DNA of 64,000 nt. It comes from Mobiluncus sp034180645. GTDB taxonomy: Bacteria > Actinomycetota > Actinomycetes > Actinomycetales > Actinomycetaceae. The notes under the pieces were generated by a model. It saw only the letters and a program-made list of their open reading frames with translations, did not search any database and had not been told where the DNA came from. The position numbers and the translations under genes were made by a program. The first letter of the stretch is position 1. Each line of letters begins with the position of its first letter. Positions 60,634 through 64,000 of the stretch are shown here, piece after piece. The DNA is taken from assembly GCF_034180645.1 (NCBI RefSeq), contig NZ_JAXFNY010000007.1:14824-78823 (forward strand). The letters run 5' to 3'.

Positions 60634-60981
60634 AGCTTCTCCATCTTTGAAAACACCTGAGTTGCCTGCCGGCACCGTAACCAGCAAAATCTTCCCAGGC
60701 GAGTTGCCAGCTCTACCCTACAAGTTTTTCCCCTAGCTCAGTAAATTTTGTACGGAATGCAGGATTATCGCCGAGCTTCTCCGGGTTTTGGGCGGTCTGT
60801 GGCCTGCGGTGCGGATTCGATTTAGGAAAAAAGGAGTTTTCTAATTGGGACTTGGGTCCCTGCTGAGAGAGGGCGGTTGGCGGGAAGTTCTGCGCTCTCA
60901 GGCGTAGGGCCGCGTCGGGAGTCTGCCCGCATGCTACCCTGCCGGTTTTGGGCGCTGAGCGGGGGAACCTAGGATAGATGG
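60634..60981. other. Divergent control region between nuoA and menF
   Basis: 348 bp with no secure gene. Holds the likely promoters of both operons: a weak minus-strand set (TTACTG-N18-TAGGGT) for nuo and a plus-strand set for menF. No operator for a known redox regulator recognised. Confidence 0.45.
60948..60975 (+). promoter_or_regulatory. menF promoter, leaderless
   Basis: TTGGGC (60948-60953), 16 nt, TAGGAT (60970-60975), then 6 nt to GTG 60982. No ribosome-binding site. Confidence 0.55.
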
Positions 60982-62286
60982 GTGCTATTCGTCCACACTC
61001 GCGCTCTTGACCGTGATTTGTCCCCGGAGCTGTTCCCGATGGAGGCCGCGGCACTCCCCACGGACGGATTTTTCTTTGCTTCTCCCCCTGCACAAGGCGC
61101 CCCCCTCACGTTGGCTGCGCCGGGTTTGGGGGATTTTCCCGGTCAGGACTTTGCGCCAGCCTGGCATTGGGAGGACGGGTCGGACCTGAATCGGGCTGGC
61201 GCGGCGTGGTACCTGGTGGGACGCCACGCCCGGGTGTTTGATGCGGTGCAGCGACGCGGCAGCGGCCCGGTGGCTTTCGCGTCCTTTGGTTTTAATAGCG
61301 CGGCTGCCTCGGTGTTTGTTCTGCCGTCATTCCTGGTGGGCAGCGACGAGGAGGGGGCGTGGATTACCGTGGCTTATCAAGCCGCCAGCGTTGATGAGCC
61401 TAGAGCGGACCGATTGTATCGGGCCGCCATTGCTTGGATTAAAAACTTTCCCCACCGCCAGCGCCAAGATGCCCTGCAAACGCGACCTGCCGCCGTAGTG
61501 GGAAAAACGTCTTACCAGGAAAACGTCACCGCCGCCGTGCGCGCTATCCGGGCGGGCAAAGCGGAGAAAATCGTGATGGCCCGTCCGGCTCGCTTCGAGT
61601 TCGCCGGGGCTACTGGCGCGGCGCGAGCTCGGGCTGCCGGCGGGTTTTTGGCTGCCCGCCTGCGCGAACGCTACCCGACTTGCTGGATTTTCAATGTCGG
61701 GGGGCTGGTCGGAGCTACGCCGGAGATGTTGCTGGAGGCTGCCGCAGGACGGGCGCATTCGCGGGTCTTGGCGGGCACGGCGACGCCCGGCGAGGATGTG
61801 GATTTGGCTCATTCGGCGAAAAACCTGGCGGAACACCAGGTGGCGCTGCGTTCGGTGGCCGAGCCTTTGTGCCGCGTCGACCCCGATTTGGAGGCGAGCG
61901 GGCCCTACCTGTTACAGCTGCCGAATCTGACCCATTTGGCCACGGATTTGCACCTGCGGGTGCCGGTGGGCAAGACGCTTTTGCACCTGGTCGCGCAGTT
62001 TCACCCCACGGCTGCCGTGTGCGGGCTGCCGCGGGAGTTTGCGCGGAGGTTTATCTCCCGGTTTGAAGCGGATCGCGGGCGTTACGCCGGACCGGTGGGC
62101 TGGGTCGATGCCCAGGGCGGGGGTCAGTTGGCTTTGGCGCTGCGGTGCGCCCAGCTCGATGCGCTCGGCGTGGAGGCCTGGGTCGGGGCGGGCATCATGG
62201 CAGATTCCGACCCGGAAACCGAATGGCGGGAAACCGGGGCAAAACTGGCGCCGATCCGGGATTGTCTGGACTTGTCGGCTGACTGA
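60982..62286 (+). CDS. menF: Isochorismate synthase
   Basis: Chorismate-utilising enzyme, first step of menaquinone head-group synthesis. 434 residues. The C-terminal catalytic domain has VRAIRAGKAEKIVMARP (general-base Lys), FNVGGLVGATPEMLLEA, AGTATPGED, HLATDLHLRV, and HPTAAVCGLPREFARRFI followed by RGRYAGPVGWVDAQGGG, the isochorismate synthase ending. Head to head with nuoA, whose complex uses menaquinone, so joint control is plausible. GTG start, probably leaderless. Other chorismate enzymes (entC, salicylate synthase) are less likely given the context. Confidence 0.92.
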   Translation: MLFVHTRALDRDLSPELFPMEAAALPTDGFFFASPPAQGAPLTLAAPGLGDFPGQDFAPAWHWEDGSDLNRAGAAWYLVGRHARVFDAVQRRGSGPVAFASFGFNSAAASVFVLPSFLVGSDEEGAWITVAYQAASVDEPRADRLYRAAIAWIKNFPHRQRQDALQTRPAAVVGKTSYQENVTAAVRAIRAGKAEKIVMARPARFEFAGATGAARARAAGGFLAARLRERYPTCWIFNVGGLVGATPEMLLEAAAGRAHSRVLAGTATPGEDVDLAHSAKNLAEHQVALRSVAEPLCRVDPDLEASGPYLLQLPNLTHLATDLHLRVPVGKTLLHLVAQFHPTAAVCGLPREFARRFISRFEADRGRYAGPVGWVDAQGGGQLALALRCAQLDALGVEAWVGAGIMADSDPETEWRETGAKLAPIRDCLDLSAD

Positions 62287-62297
62287 CTCGCGGAGCG

Positions 62298-62322
62298 CGC
62301 GGGAGGATTGCCCAATCCCGCG
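62298..62322. terminator. Hairpin between menF and the PEBP gene
   Basis: CGCGGGA pairs with TCCCGCG (7 bp, 11-nt loop, or an inner GGATT/AATCC alternative). Between convergent genes. Confidence 0.4.
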
Positions 62323-62358
62323 ACCTCGCCAATGGGCGGGTTCAGTGCGACCGCTGCC

Positions 62359-62907
62359 CTAGCGGCGATAGGTGGCGGTCAGGGTCGCGCGTGCCAAACC
62401 GTTGAACAAGCTCATGAAGTGCACCGTGGCGTTCGTCGCGGTATCCGGAGCCAGCTCAAGGGTGGGGATTTTCAGGGCGTGAACTGCGAAAACATAGCGG
62501 TGTTCCCGGTCCCCCGCCGGTGGAAACGGGCCGTCGTAAGCAAAAACCCCGGTATCGTTACGGATATGAAAAGCTCGCCCCTCGGTCACGGCCTGAATGG
62601 TCGCGTCATCCGCTCCTGCCCCCAGCGGCAGGGAAGTCACTGACGGGGGAATATCCACCACCGTCCAATGCCAGTAGCCGGACGGCGTGGGAGCATCGGG
62701 ATCGAAACAACTCAAGACATAAGAGGCAGTCTGCGCTGGCGCCCCGGACCAAGACAGCTGGGGTGAAAGGTTTTCGCCCTCCCCGGAAAAATCACGGGGC
62801 ATGGCCACTCCCTCCTGCAAGTTTTCACTGGTGAGGGTAAAGGACGGCAGCTGCGGGAGTGCCTCAGCATAAGGGTGCGGGGCGAGGGGGCGAGAATCTA
62901 AGTTCAT
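62359..62907 (-). CDS. YbhB/YbcL family (PEBP-like) protein
   Basis: A 182-residue phosphatidylethanolamine-binding-protein-like protein, cytoplasmic. Ligand-pocket motifs SCFDPDAPTPSGYWHWTVVDIP (shown in part: DPDAPTPSGYWHW) and GPFPPAGDREHRYVFAVHAL are complete. The natural ligand of bacterial members is not known. Ribosome-binding site AGGAG, 5 nt before ATG. Single gene. Confidence 0.9.
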   Translation of the reverse strand: MNLDSRPLAPHPYAEALPQLPSFTLTSENLQEGVAMPRDFSGEGENLSPQLSWSGAPAQTASYVLSCFDPDAPTPSGYWHWTVVDIPPSVTSLPLGAGADDATIQAVTEGRAFHIRNDTGVFAYDGPFPPAGDREHRYVFAVHALKIPTLELAPDTATNATVHFMSLFNGLARATLTATYRR

Positions 62908-63256
62908 GATGTCTCCTAACTGTTGGGGTATTCGGGTTTCGGTGTGCGGTAGGTAATCCCGCCAACCGGCACGGCAGTCTGTGCCGACCGGCGAGGACAG
63001 ATACGCCTTAAGTGTAGCTTGGCGTTACCCAGACCCGCTCCCTCTAAACCCCAGGTATTACAACTGCGGAACGCTACTTTGAGCGATTTTGTGACATGTA
63101 GCAAAAACGCTCAACGCGTGTTTGTACGGTGTCAATGGCGCAGGACTCTGCTCCGTTGACACCAAAACCCCTCACCAACAGTGAACTATTCAACTCCCTG
63201 ACGACATTTAAGTGCTACGCTTAACGTATTACAGCGCAATGCGAGGGGAGAGTACA
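62908..63256. other. Intergenic region before the toxin-antitoxin pair
   Basis: No gene in 349 bp. CGGCAC/GTGCCG (near 62970) and GGTGTCAATGG/CCGTTGACACC (63128-63138 with 63153-63163, one G-U pair) form hairpins. A further loose stem is formed by GAGCG and CGCTC around 63078-63107. Confidence 0.4.
63208..63224 (+). promoter_or_regulatory. Possible operator of the RelBE-like operon
   Basis: Inverted repeat TTAAG-N7-CTTAA about 32 bp upstream of the antitoxin start. A TACGCT (63215-63220) inside it could be the -10. RHH antitoxins usually bind such sites. Confidence 0.4.
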
Positions 63257-63484
63257 ATGGCGAAAACTACCACCGCGATACGTTTTGACCAGCAGGAACG
63301 TGAATGGATACAAGCATATGCTGACTTCTTAGGAATCAGCTTTTCACAATTTATCCGTCGGGCAGCGTTAGAAAAACTGGAAGATGCCCTCGACACGCAA
63401 GACTATATGCAAGCCCTGAAAGAAGACGACGGCGCCCGTTACACCACGGATGAGATTATGCGCGAAGTCATGGAAGATGAGTGA
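63257..63484 (+). CDS. RelB-like antitoxin (ribbon-helix-helix, DUF6290-like)
   Basis: A 75-residue antitoxin. N-terminal RHH fold (TAIRFDQQEREWIQAYADFL, then SFSQFIRRAALEKLED) for DNA binding and an acidic C-terminal tail (TDEIMREVMEDE) that should block the toxin. ATG 63257 has GGGGAGAG 4-5 nt upstream; an in-frame start 45 bp earlier is not supported. Toxin gene follows after 9 bp. Confidence 0.88.
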   Translation: MAKTTTAIRFDQQEREWIQAYADFLGISFSQFIRRAALEKLEDALDTQDYMQALKEDDGARYTTDEIMREVMEDE

Positions 63485-63493
63485 CCCACGCAA

Positions 63494-63778
63494 ATGTCTT
63501 ATCAAGTCCGCTGGACCAATGCTGCTCGCAAAGACCTAAAAAGTATCCCTAAAAAGCAACGCATCCTCCTCGTGACGTGGGTGCGCGACCACCTGGATGG
63601 ATGCGAGAACCCCAGAGGTATCCCCCAAGGTAAACAGCTGCAAGGAACCAAAAACGGCTGGCGTTGGAGAATCGGTTCCTACCGAGTGATAGGACAGATT
63701 AAAGATCAGGAACTGGTGATTAACATTGTCCGCACCGGGCACAGACAAGGCGTCTACCGCCCATTACCCAAGATTTAG
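63494..63778 (+). CDS. RelE/ParE-family toxin
   Basis: A 94-residue toxin of normal length. SYQVRWTNAARKDLKSIPKK, then QLQGTKNGWRWRIGSYRVIG and the C-terminal VRTGHRQGVYR are the RelE fold, with the basic and aromatic residues used for mRNA cleavage on the ribosome in RelE relatives. Co-transcribed with the antitoxin, probably by translational coupling as no clear ribosome-binding site is seen. Confidence 0.9.
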   Translation: MSYQVRWTNAARKDLKSIPKKQRILLVTWVRDHLDGCENPRGIPQGKQLQGTKNGWRWRIGSYRVIGQIKDQELVINIVRTGHRQGVYRPLPKI

Positions 63779-64000
63779 CCACTGATTCATAAGCCTCCAG
63801 CGAATGAAAGCACTAAACACAAGACTCGGGCAGGGAAGCAGGGCGCGACGATGGCGAGGCCCGAGGGGGCGGGACGCAGGCGCCGAGATTAGGTGGGCTT
63901 CACTCGAGAAGATGGGAATAAAGCTGCGGGGGGGGGGGGGGCACACGCCGCCCCCCCCCCCCCCCAAAAATTTTTAATTTTTTAAAGAAAGAAAAAAAAA
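63779..64000. other. Low-complexity contig end
   Basis: No gene. The last 73 bases contain 14 G in a row (63928-63941), 15 C (63951-63965), then A/T runs ending in nine A. This looks like a sequencing or assembly artefact, so sequence after about 63900 should not be trusted. Confidence 0.75.

Noticed and set aside
60713..61093. A 126-codon minus-strand open frame overlapping the start of menF
   Set aside because: Very basic, Pro/Arg-rich translation without domain or ribosome-binding site; overlaps the well-supported menF start and its promoter.
1..64000. CRISPR arrays, prophage, insertion sequences, rRNA operons, replication origin
   Set aside because: No regularly spaced repeats, transposase, integrase, phage structural gene, rRNA or DnaA-box cluster was seen in the window.

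Overview
The window looks like chromosomal DNA from a high-GC Gram-positive bacterium, most likely an anaerobic or microaerophilic actinobacterium of the Actinomycetaceae (a Mobiluncus-like genome would fit, but no rRNA is present to prove it). The evidence is a full 14-gene nuo operon with a polyprenyl diphosphate synthase at its end and a divergent isochorismate synthase gene, LytR-CpsA-Psr (LCP) proteins, a GT2/DUF2304 pair, many GTG starts, and a repeated leaderless-promoter arrangement. The right end (63928-64000) runs into long G, C and A homopolymers and looks like an unreliable contig end.

Layout. 1-15391 is a cell-surface glycopolymer locus: a flippase (5' end outside the window), two small membrane proteins, two GT2 and one GT4 glycosyltransferases, and four enzymes (3-dehydrogenase, aminotransferase, N-acetyltransferase, 2-epimerase) that fit the WbpB/E/D/I route to a 2,3-diacetamido-2,3-dideoxy-uronic acid nucleotide sugar. 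A secreted amidase with cell-wall-binding repeats and two LCP ligases complete it. 15421-15660 is a strongly self-complementary intergenic element. 15732-21982 holds purE-purK, an ABC transporter with its GntR/YtrA-type regulator behind a well-formed promoter-operator, maf, and two alpha/beta hydrolases. 22271-24271 is a two-component system. 24334-25518 is a DNA methyltransferase broken by one in-frame stop. 25827-31178 has brnQ and the ribosomal protein pairs rplJ-rplL and rplK-rplA, separated by an opposite-strand membrane protein gene.

31180-34140 has two MFS transporters, followed by tRNA-Tyr. 34652-44382 has murB, a very large membrane protein with a Tyr/Gly/Pro-rich disordered tail, an adenosine deaminase, htpX, lepB, an SDR, a lipoprotein and a polyprenyl synthase. 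44393-60633 is nuoA-N on the minus strand. 60982-63778 has menF, a PEBP-family gene and a RelBE-like toxin-antitoxin pair.

How it works together: the quinone module (menF head group, polyprenyl synthase tail, NDH-1 as user) sits in one block. The polymer locus builds, flips and anchors a surface glycan. The most striking results are: a set of about twelve genes whose -10 hexamer lies exactly 6-7 nt before the start codon, two of them with the -10 built on the stop codon of the upstream gene; the self-complementary element before purE; loss of the N7 iron-sulfur ligands in NuoG; the duplicated flippase end flanking two paralogous small membrane proteins; and the 895-residue membrane/disordered protein.
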